A stretch of 64,000 bases of DNA, from contig NZ_HG938353.1 of assembly GCF_000731315.1 (NCBI RefSeq), forward strand, positions 434,001 to 498,000. Direction: 5' to 3'. The first letter of the stretch is position 1. Every line of letters starts with the position of its first letter. Below the pieces are notes generated by a model. The model did not search any database, was not told the origin of the DNA, and worked only from the letters and a program-made list of their open reading frames with translations. The DNA is from Neorhizobium galegae bv. orientalis str. HAMBI 540 (GTDB taxonomy: Bacteria; Pseudomonadota; Alphaproteobacteria; Rhizobiales; Rhizobiaceae). Shown piece after piece: positions 49,173 through 58,426 of the stretch. The position numbers were made by a program, and so were the translations under genes.

Positions 49173-49721
49173 CTATTTGCCGCCGCGCTTCAGGTGCTCG
49201 TCGAGCCGCGGCATAATCTCGATGAAATTGCAGGGCATGTGGCGGTAGTCGAGTTGCGCCTTCAAAATGCCGTCCCACGCATCCTTGCAGGCGCCGGGCG
49301 AGCCCGGCAGCACGAAGATGAAGGTGGCGTTCGCCACCCCGCCGGTCGCCCGCGACTGGATCGTCGACGTGCCGATCTTGTCGTAGGAAATCCGGTGGAA
49401 CACCTCCGAAAAACCGTCCATGCGCTTTTCGAACAACGGCTCCAGCGCCTCCGGCGTCACGTCCCGGCCGGTAAAGCCCGTGCCACCTGTGGTGATCACC
49501 ACGTCGATATCGGGATCGAGCGTCCATTCCCGCACCTTACCGGCAATGCGGTCCTTGTCGTCCGGCACGATCGCTCGCGCCTTCAGGTCGTGGCCGGCCT
49601 CGGCGATGCGCGACACCAGCGTGTCGCCGGACTTGTCGTCGGCAGGCGTGCGCGTGTCGGAGACGGTCAGCACGGCGATGCCGACGGGGATGAAGGAACG
49701 GGTTTCGTCGCTCCGGTTCAT
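49173..49721 (-). CDS. moaB: Molybdopterin adenylyltransferase / MoaB-family protein
   Basis: 182 residues. MoaB/MogA fold with VLTVSDTRTPADDKSGD, VITTGGTGFTGRDVTPEAL, and VLPGSPGACKDAWDGIL. Acts in molybdenum cofactor synthesis. ATG 49721 overlaps the ispE stop (ATGA), so it is coupled to ispE; no other moa genes are nearby. Confidence 0.93.
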   Translation of the reverse strand: MNRSDETRSFIPVGIAVLTVSDTRTPADDKSGDTLVSRIAEAGHDLKARAIVPDDKDRIAGKVREWTLDPDIDVVITTGGTGFTGRDVTPEALEPLFEKRMDGFSEVFHRISYDKIGTSTIQSRATGGVANATFIFVLPGSPGACKDAWDGILKAQLDYRHMPCNFIEIMPRLDEHLKRGGK

Positions 49722-50647
49722 TGGATTCTCTCGGGCACCTGTCCAACGGTTCTCACCGCCTGAAAATACCATTCCGGCTTCTGGCCGTTAAGGTTCTCCA
49801 TCGCCTTTTCCGCCGCTTCGAAGGAAGGAAATATCCCGAAACAGGTGGCGCCCGAACCGGACATCCGCGTCAGCATCGTGCCTTCCGCGCCGATCAGGCT
49901 GGAAATCTGGTCGATCTCACGCACCAGCGAGCGCGCCGGCGGCTCAAGGTCGTTGCGCAGCATCTTCAGAAAGCTGATCCAGTCGCCGTCGAGCGCGCCG
50001 ATCGGCGAATTGTCCTTCTGGGTCAGGCGGCGGAAGATACCCGGCGTCGAGACCCCGACCAGCGGATTGCCGAGCACCAGCGACAACGATGGCAGGTCGG
50101 GAAGGGCGGTCAGCTCTTCGCCTATCCCCCTGGCCATCAGCGGTTCGCTCTTCAGGCACATCGGCACGTCGGCGCCGAGTGAAAGACCAAGCACTGCCAG
50201 TTCCTCCGCCGGCAGCCCGACATTCCACAAGCGCATCAGACCACGCAGCGTTGCCGCAGCATCCGCCGAACCGCCGCCGATACCGGCCGCGACCGGCAGG
50301 TTCTTTTCAAGATGAATGGCAACCGGCGGCGCCGAAACGCCTTTATCCTGCAGTGCCTTGCGCAGGAGATCGCGGGCTTTCAGCACGAGATTGCCGTGCT
50401 TGCCCTCGACGGATGTCGGCAGCAGCGAGGCGAACCGGCCGGAAAAGGAAATGCCGTCTGCGTCCGCGTCGCTGAAACCGAGCCGATCCCCCGTGTCGGC
50501 AAAGGTCACGATACTTTCGAGCAGGTGATAACCGTCGGCCCGCTGGCCCGTCACATGCAGGGCAAGATTAATCTTGGCGGGCGCGAGTTCGAAAAGGTTC
50601 GCCTCGTCGGCGAACCGGCTGTCAGATGACAAATTGCCCAGAAACAT
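49718..50647 (-). CDS. ispE: 4-diphosphocytidyl-2-C-methyl-D-erythritol kinase IspE
   Basis: 309 residues, a GHMP kinase of the MEP isoprenoid pathway. Motifs: APAKINLALHVTGQRADGYH at the start, PVAAGIGGGSADAAATLRGL (phosphate loop), and MLTRMSGSGATCFGIF. ATG 50647 lies 5 bases after the TPR gene stop and lacks a clear ribosome binding site, suggesting coupling. With the polyprenyl synthase upstream this groups isoprenoid genes. Confidence 0.95.
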   Translation of the reverse strand: MFLGNLSSDSRFADEANLFELAPAKINLALHVTGQRADGYHLLESIVTFADTGDRLGFSDADADGISFSGRFASLLPTSVEGKHGNLVLKARDLLRKALQDKGVSAPPVAIHLEKNLPVAAGIGGGSADAAATLRGLMRLWNVGLPAEELAVLGLSLGADVPMCLKSEPLMARGIGEELTALPDLPSLSLVLGNPLVGVSTPGIFRRLTQKDNSPIGALDGDWISFLKMLRNDLEPPARSLVREIDQISSLIGAEGTMLTRMSGSGATCFGIFPSFEAAEKAMENLNGQKPEWYFQAVRTVGQVPERIQ

Positions 50648-50652
50648 GGGCG

Positions 50653-52488
50653 TCAGGATTTCTTGTCAGGATTGGCCGGCGCCGGCGGAGCGGGCGCTAC
50701 GGGTTCGGACGGGCTGCGGTCGGCAGTCGTCGCGTTCGGATCGAGCGGGGGCAGGCCCTTCTCGATCTTCTCCTTGATCTGCTCGCGGTTGATGTCCTCG
50801 CCTTCCGAGATCAGCGCGCGATTCCATTGGTAGACGGCTTCGAGCTTGCGCCCGACACGCCAGTAGGAATCGCCCAGATGGTCGTTGATCGTCGAATCGC
50901 CGGCGCGCAGCTGCACCGCACGTTCGAGCTCGGTCACGGCATCGTCGAACTTACCCATGCGGAAATAGGCCCAGCCGAGCGAGTCGACGATATAGCCGTC
51001 ATCCGGCCGCGCATCGACGGCCCGCTTGATCATGCCGAGACCCTCGTCGAGGTTCTTGTTCATGTCGACCAGCGAATATCCGAGATAGTTGAGCACCTGC
51101 GGCTGTTCAGGGTTGAGTTCCAGCGATTTGCGGAAACTTGGCTCGGCCTTCTCCCAGTTCTTCAGCCGCTCGTAGGCGATGCCGCGCTGGAAGAAGATGG
51201 TCCAGTCGCCCGGCTTCGGCACCGGCCCGATGACCTCGGCCGCCTTGTCGTAGGTCTCGGCCATGGTCTTGTAGTCCTTGGCGTCGGAAAGCACGCTGCC
51301 ATAGGCGATGTAGCTGCGGATGTCCGACGGATCGGATTCGATCAGCGATTTCAGGTGCTGCTTGGCTTCGTTCACCTTGCCGGTGTCGGAAAGCGTCACG
51401 CCGAGCTGCAGTTCGGAAATCCGGCGCATCGGCGAATCGGCCGGAACGCTCGCATAGAACTTGATGGCGCGATCGGGCTGCTTGAGCTTCTCGGCGATGC
51501 CGCCGAGCAGGATCAGCGTGTCGGCACTCTTGACGTCGAGCGCGTGGGAAATCTGCAGGTAGAGCGAGACCATGTCCTCGGCACCCTGGCGGTTCAGCGC
51601 GCCACCGATCGAAAACAGCACGCCGGCCGCACCTTCGGCGGCGTTGCTCACCTGCTGCTGGGGCTTCTCGCCCTTTTCGATGCTCTGGCGGAGCGCTTTC
51701 AGCGGCGCATAATTGGAGACCATGCCGTCACCGACGGAGATCGCATCGAGCGCCTTCTGCTTGTTGCCGGCAGCCGCTTCAAGACGCGCAAGCGCCATGA
51801 CGGCGCGCATAAACGTGTCCGGCGCGGTGGCGACGGCTTCTTTGTTGGTGACGGCGGTGTTGAGATGCTGCCGTGCAGTGCCGATATCCCCGGTCACCAG
51901 CGCCATGGCGCCGAGATGGTAGTCGGTGAATACCTTGTACCAGGGCGGTCCCTTGAGGTTGTTGATGCTGGCCATCGCCTGCTTGCCCTTGCCGGCGCCG
52001 ACATCCGCCCAGGCGGAGAGAAGCTGGTGGGTCAGCCGGTCGAGATCGTTCGGCCCCTCATAGGCAAGCACTTTCTTGGCGATGTCGAACTTTTTGTCAC
52101 GCAGGGCATCGAGGCCGCGGACGATCTTGGTGATCCGCTCGACGGCGGTGTCATCCTTCAACGCATTGGCCTCGGTGAGACCCTGGTCGAAATCGCCGTT
52201 GAGCAGCAGCGAGATCATCAGCCGTTCGCGGATTTCCAGGTTGGCGGGATCGAAAGCCAGCGCCTTGCGGTAAAGCGCGATCGCGGTGTCGTAGTCGTGG
52301 TCGACGTCGGCAGTGCGGGCCGCCAGAAAGGCGCCGGAAAACGTCTTCACGTTGCCGGGACCGAACGTCACGGTGTCTTTCACCGCTGGCTTCGCTTCCG
52401 CCGTCGCCGCATTGGCCACCGTTCCGAACATGAGGACGGTTGCGAGCGCCGCGCTGGAGAGCAGAAGAAGGCTGGATTTCCGCCGCAT
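50653..52488 (-). CDS. Exported tetratricopeptide repeat protein
   Basis: 611 residues. Sec signal peptide (LLLLSSAALATVLMFGTVANA), then about ten TPR-like repeats (for example DTAIALYRKALAFDPANLEI and WEKAEPSFRKSLELNPEQPQ) and a Pro/Ala-rich tail. Periplasmic scaffold; partner unknown. Conserved upstream of ispE in rhizobia. Start ATG 52488. Confidence 0.9.
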   Translation of the reverse strand: MRRKSSLLLLSSAALATVLMFGTVANAATAEAKPAVKDTVTFGPGNVKTFSGAFLAARTADVDHDYDTAIALYRKALAFDPANLEIRERLMISLLLNGDFDQGLTEANALKDDTAVERITKIVRGLDALRDKKFDIAKKVLAYEGPNDLDRLTHQLLSAWADVGAGKGKQAMASINNLKGPPWYKVFTDYHLGAMALVTGDIGTARQHLNTAVTNKEAVATAPDTFMRAVMALARLEAAAGNKQKALDAISVGDGMVSNYAPLKALRQSIEKGEKPQQQVSNAAEGAAGVLFSIGGALNRQGAEDMVSLYLQISHALDVKSADTLILLGGIAEKLKQPDRAIKFYASVPADSPMRRISELQLGVTLSDTGKVNEAKQHLKSLIESDPSDIRSYIAYGSVLSDAKDYKTMAETYDKAAEVIGPVPKPGDWTIFFQRGIAYERLKNWEKAEPSFRKSLELNPEQPQVLNYLGYSLVDMNKNLDEGLGMIKRAVDARPDDGYIVDSLGWAYFRMGKFDDAVTELERAVQLRAGDSTINDHLGDSYWRVGRKLEAVYQWNRALISEGEDINREQIKEKIEKGLPPLDPNATTADRSPSEPVAPAPPAPANPDKKS

Positions 52489-52651
52489 AAAGATGCCTTT
52501 CGTAAGAGCATGGCGATTCGGTGAGATACCGCCGCCAATTTCGCCCTATTGATTCACGATAGAATGGCTTTTTTGAAGCAGGTCCGCAAGGAAATCCCCA
52601 GCGCCGCACGGGGGCGGCGCCGGTCACACCTTCGTCAACGGACGCCGAGCG

Positions 52652-53668
52652 TCAGTTGACGCGTTGGATCGAGAAGTCGATGACTTCGAGAAGAGCGGCC
52701 TTGAGCGGCGAGGCGGGAAGCGGCGCCAGCGCATCGCGGGCGATCGTCCCGTAATGCAGCGCGCGGCCAATCGTGTCGTTCAGGGCGCCGTATTTGTTGA
52801 TCAATCCGAGCGCCTTTTCGAGGTTCTCATCGCTGCTTTCGCCCTTCTCGATCGCCTGGCGCCAGAAGGCGCGCTCGGCCTCGGTGCCGCGGCGATAGGA
52901 GAGGATGACGGGCAGCGTGATCTTGCCCTCGCGGAAATCGTCGCCGACATTCTTGCCGAGATCGGCAGCCTTGCCGCCGTAATCGAGCGCATCGTCGACG
53001 AGCTGGAAGGCAAGGCCGAGGTTCATGCCGTAGGATTTCAGTGCGCCCCGGCCGGCCTTGTCGGCATTGGCGATGATCGGGCCTACTTCGGCAGCGGCTG
53101 CAAACAGGGCCGCCGTCTTGGCGCGGATGACCGAAAGATAATCGTCCTCGGTCGTTTCCATGTTCTTGGCGACGGACAGCTGCAGCACCTCGCCCTCGGC
53201 GATCACAGAAGCCGCGGCTGACAGCACGTCGAGCGCTTCGAGCGATCCGACATCGACCATCATCCGGAACGCCTGGCCGAGCAGGAAGTCACCGACCAGA
53301 ACGCTTGCCTGGTTGCCCCAGATCATCCGCGCGGTCGAGCGTCCCCGCCGCAGGTCGCTTTCGTCGACCACGTCGTCATGGAGCAGCGTTGCGGTGTGCA
53401 TGAACTCGACGCTGGTCGCGAGTTTTACATGACCTTCGCCCTGATAGCCGAACAGGGCGGCGGAGGCGAGCGTCAGCATCGGCCGCAGCCGCTTGCCGCC
53501 CGACGAGATCAGGTGGTTGGCAACTTCCGGGATCATCTGCACGTCGGAGCCGGCCTTGGACAGGATCAACTGGTTGACCCGATCCATGTCCGCCTTGGTC
53601 AGATCCACCAGCGGTTTGACGGATGCCAGTTTGTTTTTGCCTTCTTCAAGCGGTATGACGACGCCCAA
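52652..53668 (-). CDS. Long-chain polyprenyl diphosphate synthase (octaprenyl/decaprenyl type)
   Basis: 338 residues. Trans-prenyltransferase with the first Asp-rich motif LLHDDVVDESDLRRG, the second LVDDALDY, and GGKRLRP. Makes the ubiquinone side chain; the product length (C40-C50) cannot be read with certainty, but Q10 is usual in rhizobia. The start is TTG 53668, preceded by GGGAGG at good spacing. Confidence 0.93.
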   Translation of the reverse strand: MGVVIPLEEGKNKLASVKPLVDLTKADMDRVNQLILSKAGSDVQMIPEVANHLISSGGKRLRPMLTLASAALFGYQGEGHVKLATSVEFMHTATLLHDDVVDESDLRRGRSTARMIWGNQASVLVGDFLLGQAFRMMVDVGSLEALDVLSAAASVIAEGEVLQLSVAKNMETTEDDYLSVIRAKTAALFAAAAEVGPIIANADKAGRGALKSYGMNLGLAFQLVDDALDYGGKAADLGKNVGDDFREGKITLPVILSYRRGTEAERAFWRQAIEKGESSDENLEKALGLINKYGALNDTIGRALHYGTIARDALAPLPASPLKAALLEVIDFSIQRVN

Positions 53669-53774
53669 TGTCAGGCCTCCCTATCGAAATCTTTCAAACG
53701 ACAATAGAAAGAGGCTGATAGTGCGGCAAGCGCAAATCGCATCCCGCCGGATATAATGGGGTAACAAACAAGCC

Positions 53775-53996
53775 ATGCTGGAGATCATCCGCACCAACGA
53801 CATCGTGATCCTGTCGCTGGCCCAGAGTCTGATGAAGGATGCGGGCATCCATTTCATGGTCGCCGACCAGTCGATGAGCGTGCTCGAAGGCTCGCTCGGG
53901 CTTTTGGCACGTCGCCTGATGGTGGATAGCGAACGGGCCGACGAGGCGCGGCGGATATTGAAGGACGCGGGGCTGGAAGCGGAGCTGCGGCCTTGA
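53775..53996 (+). CDS. DUF2007 domain protein (putative signal-transducing)
   Basis: 73 residues: EIIRTNDIVILSLAQSLMKD, AGIHFMVADQSMSVLEG, and ARRLMVDSERADEARRIL. Small soluble domain with a ferredoxin-like fold by family; function unknown. Divergent from the polyprenyl synthase and followed by the RIME-like repeat. Confidence 0.85.
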   Translation: MLEIIRTNDIVILSLAQSLMKDAGIHFMVADQSMSVLEGSLGLLARRLMVDSERADEARRILKDAGLEAELRP

Positions 53997-54320
53997 TGCT
54001 TGTGGATCCTCGGTCCTCAGTTTTTCCGGAGCTTTAGCATTGAGCGTTCTCGCGGATCGCCCCCCTCTGCCCTGCCGGGCATCTCCCCCACGGGTGGGGA
54101 GATCGGCTGGGCGCACGCTCGCCGCTTCAAATTTGACGTCTCATTCTGCGCACCAACGTGCGGCGTATCTTCTCGCGCATTTTTATCTGGCCTCTCTTCC
54201 GGCACGCCGTATTTGGAAGGGCGATGATCACGCCGCTTGTGATCTCCCCACCTGTGGGGGAGATGCCCGGCAGGGCAGAGGGGGGCTACCGACTACCAGC
54301 GCTCAATGGTGTCGCGAAGG
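53997..54320. other. Intergenic region holding a RIME-like paired repeat
   Basis: About 320 bases between the DUF2007 and methyltransferase genes, largely occupied by two inverted copies of a 45-bp palindromic repeat (54060-54285). No gene recognised; short frames across it are repeat artefacts. Confidence 0.6.
54060..54285. repeat. Inverted pair of 45-bp palindromic repeats (RIME-like intergenic element)
   Basis: Left copy 54060-54104, right copy 54241-54285 in opposite orientation, differing at about one position. Each contains a hairpin (ATCTCCCCCAC...GTGGGGAGAT type) beside CCCTCTGCCCTGCCGGGCA. The 136-base middle is lower in GC. This repeat type is widespread between genes in Rhizobium and Agrobacterium; the RIME assignment is from memory of such elements, not from a search. 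Confidence 0.8.
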
Positions 54321-55121
54321 ATGACCACTCCAACCCACACCATCGACGCCTTCCATCGCGGCCGTTTCCACGTCATGCAGCCGAAGGGCGGAGGCCATCG
54401 CTCCGGCGTCGATGCGATGCTGCTTGCCTCGCTGGTCGCTGCCGACAAGCCGGTCAGCGTCGCCGATCTCGGCTCCGGCGCCGGTGCCGCGGGCCTTGCG
54501 GTCGCCTCAAGGCTGGATCGTGCAAAAGTCCTGCTGATCGAAAAATCGCCGCTGATGGCCGATTACGCTCGCAAAACCCTGGAAATTCCGGAAAACGCTT
54601 TCTTGGCCGGTCGAGTCGAAGTGCTGGAAGCCGACGTGACGCTCACCGGCAAACCCCGTCTCGCCGCCGGCCTCGTGGACGAGATCCATGACCACGTGAT
54701 CATGAACCCGCCCTTCAACGATGCCAGCGACCGCAAGACGCCGGATGCCCTGAAGGCCGAGGCACATGCGATGACGGAAGACCTGTTCGAAGCCTGGATC
54801 CGCACAGCCGGCGCGATCATGAAGCCTGGCGGGCAGTTGTCGCTGATCGCCCGGCCGCAATCGGTCGCTGAGATCATCGAGGCCTGCGGCAGGCGTTTCG
54901 GCGGGCTGGAAATCACTGCCCTTCACCCCCGGCCCGACGAAAGCGCCACGCGCATCCTCGTCACCGCCGTCAAGGGATCGCGCGCCCGGCTGACATTCCG
55001 GGCGCCGCTTTTCGTGCATGGCGCGGATGGCCATGCCTTCTCGGCTTTCGTCGACGACCTGAACAATGGCCGGGCCGCCTATGCCCGCCTCAGCCCGAAA
55101 CGAAATCCACGAGCAGCTTGA
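54321..55121 (+). CDS. SAM-dependent methyltransferase, TrmN6-like (tRNA1Val m6A37 type)
   Basis: 266 residues. [20 protein letters not shown] at the start, SAM motif [16 protein letters not shown], and the amino-methyltransferase motif NPPF ([11 protein letters not shown]). Resembles the YfiC/TrmN6 group that methylates A37 in tRNA-Val. ATG 54321 with CGAAGG upstream. Its 3' end overlaps the end of the convergent mntH by about 30 bases. Confidence 0.88.
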   Translation: MTTPTHTIDAFHRGRFHVMQPKGGGHRSGVDAMLLASLVAADKPVSVADLGSGAGAAGLAVASRLDRAKVLLIEKSPLMADYARKTLEIPENAFLAGRVEVLEADVTLTGKPRLAAGLVDEIHDHVIMNPPFNDASDRKTPDALKAEAHAMTEDLFEAWIRTAGAIMKPGGQLSLIARPQSVAEIIEACGRRFGGLEITALHPRPDESATRILVTAVKGSRARLTFRAPLFVHGADGHAFSAFVDDLNNGRAAYARLSPKRNPRAA

Positions 55122-56430
55122 CGTTGAGGCCGGCGATGACGACGGCGATCAGCCAGGCAATGCCGGAGAGCCAAATCGGCGCCACGAGTTCGCCCATCTT
55201 GGCCTTGCTGGCGGTGAACATGACCAACGGGAATACCGCGAAGGAAAGCTGCAGGCTGAGCACCACCTGGGTGAGGATCAGCAGTTCCGCGGTGCCCGCA
55301 TCGCCGTACCAGATGGTCACGAACGCGGCCGGGATGATGGCTATCCCCCGGGTGATCAGCCGGCGGATCCATGGCTGCAGCTTCATCTTGAGGAAGCCTT
55401 CCATGACGATCTGACCGGCAAGCGTCGCCGTCACCGTCGAATTCAGACCGCAGCAGAGCAGCGCGATGCCGAACAGCGTCGGCGCGATAGCCAGCCCGAG
55501 CAGCGGTGCGAGCAGCGAATGGGCTTCGCCAAGCTCGGCCACTTCCGTTCGCCCGGTGCTGTTGAAGGCGGCTGCCGCGAGGATCAGGATCGAGGCATTG
55601 ATCAAGAGGGCGAAGCAGAGTGCGACGGTGGAGTCGATCGTCGCAAAGGTCAGCGCTTCCTTCTTTTCCGGCAGGGTATGGCCATAGTTGCGGGTCTGCA
55701 CGATGCCGGAATGCAGGTAGAGGTTATGCGGCATGACGGTCGCGCCGAGGATGCCGAGCGCCAGATAGAGCATCTCCGGATTGGTGACGATCTCGGTGGT
55801 CGGGAAGAAGCCGCGGATGACACCGCCCCATTGCGGATCGGCAAGGAAGATCTGGATCGCGAAGCACACGGCGATGACGCCGAGCAGAGTGATGATGAAG
55901 GCTTCGACCCAGCGGAAACCCATCTTCTGCAAGTAAAGGATGATGAAGACGTCGAGAGCGGTGATCAGCACGCCGAGTTCGAGCGGGATGCCGAAGATCA
56001 GGTTGAGGCCGATCGCGGTGCCGATCACCTCGGCGATGTCCGTGGCGATGATGGCGATCTCGGCAAGTGCCCAGAGCGGAATGGAAACCCATTTCGGAAA
56101 CGCGTCGCGGCAGGCCTGCGCCAGATCCCGGCCCGATGCGATGGCAAGACGGGCACAGAGCGATTGCAGCACGATCGCCATCAGGTTGGACAGCAGCGCC
56201 ACCGCGAGCAGCGCATAGCCGAACTTCGAACCGCCGGCGAGCGAGGTTGCCCAGTTGCCGGGGTCCATATAACCGACCGCGACTAGGTAACCCGGACCCG
56301 CAAAGGCGGCGAGCCGCCGCCACCGCGATCCGGAACTCGAAATATTGATGCTTCGATGGACGTCGGAAAGCGATGCCTCCCCCCGTTTGTTCCGCCAGCC
56401 GCTGTCCTGCTTTGAACTTAAGACGTCCAT
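55090..56430 (-). CDS. mntH: Nramp family divalent metal transporter MntH
   Basis: 446 residues, 11 membrane segments. Segment 1 [10 protein letters not shown] holds the metal-binding DPGN; segment 6 [10 protein letters not shown] holds the MPH motif. Proton-coupled Mn2+ (and Fe2+) uptake. ATG 56430 with AAGGTGA upstream; the longer frame is not family-like. Candidate Mur/Fur-type sites lie 27-64 bases upstream. Confidence 0.96.
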   Translation of the reverse strand: MDVLSSKQDSGWRNKRGEASLSDVHRSINISSSGSRWRRLAAFAGPGYLVAVGYMDPGNWATSLAGGSKFGYALLAVALLSNLMAIVLQSLCARLAIASGRDLAQACRDAFPKWVSIPLWALAEIAIIATDIAEVIGTAIGLNLIFGIPLELGVLITALDVFIILYLQKMGFRWVEAFIITLLGVIAVCFAIQIFLADPQWGGVIRGFFPTTEIVTNPEMLYLALGILGATVMPHNLYLHSGIVQTRNYGHTLPEKKEALTFATIDSTVALCFALLINASILILAAAAFNSTGRTEVAELGEAHSLLAPLLGLAIAPTLFGIALLCCGLNSTVTATLAGQIVMEGFLKMKLQPWIRRLITRGIAIIPAAFVTIWYGDAGTAELLILTQVVLSLQLSFAVFPLVMFTASKAKMGELVAPIWLSGIAWLIAVVIAGLNVKLLVDFVSG

Positions 56431-56456
56431 CTTCACCTTATCTCCGTTCGTGAGGA

Positions 56457-56494
56457 GATAATGCCTTATTGGAATGATAATGCAAGTCATTCGC
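56457..56494. promoter_or_regulatory. Candidate Mur/Fur-type operator of mntH
   Basis: Two tandem 19-base units, each starting with GATAATGC (56457 and 56476). The second, GATAATGCAAGTCATTCGC, agrees with the Fur consensus GATAATGATAATCATTATC at about 14 of 19 positions. In rhizobia the Fur homologue Mur represses manganese transport, so the position fits. Strength is moderate. Confidence 0.5.
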
Positions 56495-56596
56495 AACTGG
56501 AAAATCAAAATCCTGCTTTAAGTGGCGCAGCCATTGCGTTTGAAATTCCGTCACATACATGCTTTGGCAGAGCCGAACGCGACAGAAGGAAAAGAA

Positions 56597-57463
56597 ATGG
56601 CCGGGTTTTTGAAGAGGTTGATGCCGAAACGATTCCGTAAGAAGGGGCTGACGATTCCCGTCGTCCGGCTTCACGGAGCGATCATGGCCGGCGGCAGCCA
56701 GTTCAAGCAGAGCCTCAACCTGGCCGGTGTGGCGCCGATGCTCGACAAGGCCTTCTCGAAGAAAGATGCCCCGGTCGTCGCAATCTCGATCAATTCGCCG
56801 GGCGGCTCGCCGGTCCAGTCGCGCCTGATCTTCCAGCGCATCCGCTCGCTTGCGGAAGAAAAGGACAAGAAGGTCCTGGTCTTCGTCGAGGACGTCGCGG
56901 CCTCCGGCGGCTACATGATCGCGCTTGCGGGCGACGAGATCTTTGCCGATCCCACCTCCATCGTCGGCTCGATCGGTGTCGTTTCCGGCGGTTTCGGCTT
57001 TCCGGAACTGCTGCGCAAGATCGGCATCGAGCGCCGCGTCTATACCGCCGGCGAGAACAAGGTGATCCTCGATCCCTTTCAGCCGGAAAAGGAAGGCGAC
57101 ATCGAATACCTGAAGGCGCTGCAGCTCGAAATCCACAAAGTCTTCATCGAGATGGTCAAGATGCGCCGTGGAGAGCGGCTGGCGGACGATGCGACGATCT
57201 TTTCGGGTCTGTTCTGGAGCGGGTTGCGCGGCCTCGAACTCGGCCTGATCGACAGCCTCGGCGACATGCGCGAAGTCCTCAAGCGCCGTTACGGCAAGGA
57301 TACCAGGCTGGAACTGATCGGCAGCGCCCGCACCCTGTTCGGCCGCCGCGTGCCCGGCGTCGTCTTCGGGGAGGGCAAGGCCGGAGAAATCGCCGCGGGC
57401 GCAGTCACGGGACTTGCGGCGAGCCTGGAAGAAAAGGCAATGTGGAGCCGCTACGGCCTTTAA
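56597..57463 (+). CDS. S49 family peptidase (SohB/SppA-like)
   Basis: 288 residues. Serine-Lys protease fold: VVRLHGAIMAGGSQFKQSLN, ISINSPGGSPVQSRLIF, catalytic Ser in VEDVAASGGYMIALAGDEIF, and ADPTSIVGSIGVVSGGFGF. It has no strong membrane anchor, unlike E. coli SohB or SppA; probably peripheral. Digests cleaved signal peptides or membrane fragments by family. ATG 56597 with AAGGAAA upstream. Confidence 0.92.
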   Translation: MAGFLKRLMPKRFRKKGLTIPVVRLHGAIMAGGSQFKQSLNLAGVAPMLDKAFSKKDAPVVAISINSPGGSPVQSRLIFQRIRSLAEEKDKKVLVFVEDVAASGGYMIALAGDEIFADPTSIVGSIGVVSGGFGFPELLRKIGIERRVYTAGENKVILDPFQPEKEGDIEYLKALQLEIHKVFIEMVKMRRGERLADDATIFSGLFWSGLRGLELGLIDSLGDMREVLKRRYGKDTRLELIGSARTLFGRRVPGVVFGEGKAGEIAAGAVTGLAASLEEKAMWSRYGL

Positions 57464-57490
57464 GGTCGTCAGGATAGCGCGAGAGGGGAA

Positions 57491-57682
57491 ATGGCGCAGC
57501 TTTTATTTCTGATCATCGTCATCGGCGGAGGCTGGATGCTCTACAAGAAGTTCATCAAGGACGCCGAAAGACTGTCATCGCGCACCCGCCGCGAACAAAA
57601 GGAACGCCAGACCGGCGCGATCGGTACCTTGGAGCGGGACCCGACGACGGGGGAATACCGGGTGAAGCGGGATGAGGAGTGA
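57491..57682 (+). CDS. Small membrane protein, hypothetical
   Basis: 63 residues. One N-terminal membrane segment (MAQLLFLIIVIGGGWMLYKK), then a charged tail rich in Arg, Glu and Lys ending GEYRVKRDEE. GAGAGGGGAA gives a strong ribosome binding site. 27 bases after the S49 peptidase, likely the same transcript. Function unknown. Confidence 0.82.
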   Translation: MAQLLFLIIVIGGGWMLYKKFIKDAERLSSRTRREQKERQTGAIGTLERDPTTGEYRVKRDEE

Positions 57683-57685
57683 GGG

Positions 57686-58003
57686 CTAGAGTCGCTCTTT
57701 CACGCGCGACGCCCAGTCTGAGCCGGCATAACTTACGCAGAGAATGAAGACGGTTCTGGTTTCATCATCGACGGTGAAACAGAGGACGGCTTTTTCTGCG
57801 GCGGGGACGGCGCGCAGGCCCGGAATAAGATCGTCGCGTATCGTGCCGATTTTGGGTAGATCTGCAAGGCGATAAGTTGCGGTTTCGATTTCAGCGAGCT
57901 TTCTCTGGGCTGTGATCCGCCCGGCATAGGCCTCGATGAAATTATAGATGTTGATCAGGTCTTGCTCTGCTTCGGGGTGATAGTCCAACTTGTAGGTGGA
58001 CAT
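57686..58003 (-). CDS. ParE/RelE family toxin
   Basis: 105 residues from ATG 58003. Start YKLDYHPEAEQDLINIYNFI is the family helix pair; the middle is LADLPKIGTIRDDLIPGLRA and the C-terminal strand FILCVSYAGSDW. Probably blocks gyrase (ParE) or translation (RelE); sequence does not decide. Its start overlaps the antitoxin stop (TGATG), the usual coupling. Confidence 0.88.
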   Translation of the reverse strand: MSTYKLDYHPEAEQDLINIYNFIEAYAGRITAQRKLAEIETATYRLADLPKIGTIRDDLIPGLRAVPAAEKAVLCFTVDDETRTVFILCVSYAGSDWASRVKERL

Positions 58004-58287
58004 CACTTGCCTTTGTATTTCTCATCGATCCGCGCACGGACACGATCGAAAAGATTATCCTTATCCATGGACACCCACTGATCCCGCGGCAGCTCCGCTC
58101 GGCGGCGGATTTCGTCCTTCATGCCGATCAATGGGTCGTCATGGGCGGAACTTTCCTCGTCCCTCAGCAAGCTGTCGATGCCGGCCTCCAGCACTTTTTC
58201 GACCGAAGGGAACTGGCCGTCCTCAACGAGCTTTTCGGCAAGTCGCAGGGAGCGCTCGGACAAGGTGAAGCTGTTCTTGACGTTCAT
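58003..58287 (-). CDS. ParD/CopG-type ribbon-helix-helix antitoxin
   Basis: 94 residues from ATG 58287 with CCGGAGA upstream. N-terminal ribbon-helix-helix (NSFTLSERSLRLAEKLVED, GQFPSVEKVLEAGIDSL), then a charged toxin-binding tail. The upstream in-frame extension to 58455 reads as non-coding. Expected to repress the pair with the toxin. It is divergent from glyQ. Confidence 0.87.
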   Translation of the reverse strand: MNVKNSFTLSERSLRLAEKLVEDGQFPSVEKVLEAGIDSLLRDEESSAHDDPLIGMKDEIRRRAELPRDQWVSMDKDNLFDRVRARIDEKYKGK

Positions 58288-58426
58288 GGTCTTTCTCCGG
58301 AAGAACGGGCGGACCTTAGCATGGACCACGTCCGGCGTGCATCCTCGCATACCCCTCAAACGCATAAATCCTTGACCCGCGCCCCTGATGCGTGGCACTC
58401 GTCCGCATCCTCGAACCGACACAGAT

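Noticed and set aside
50626..52524. 632-codon frame antisense to the TPR protein
   Set aside because: The opposite strand carries a clear signal peptide and TPR repeats; this frame does not.
54017..54205. 62-codon minus-strand frame within the paired repeat
   Set aside because: Made by the palindromic repeat sequence; not protein-like.
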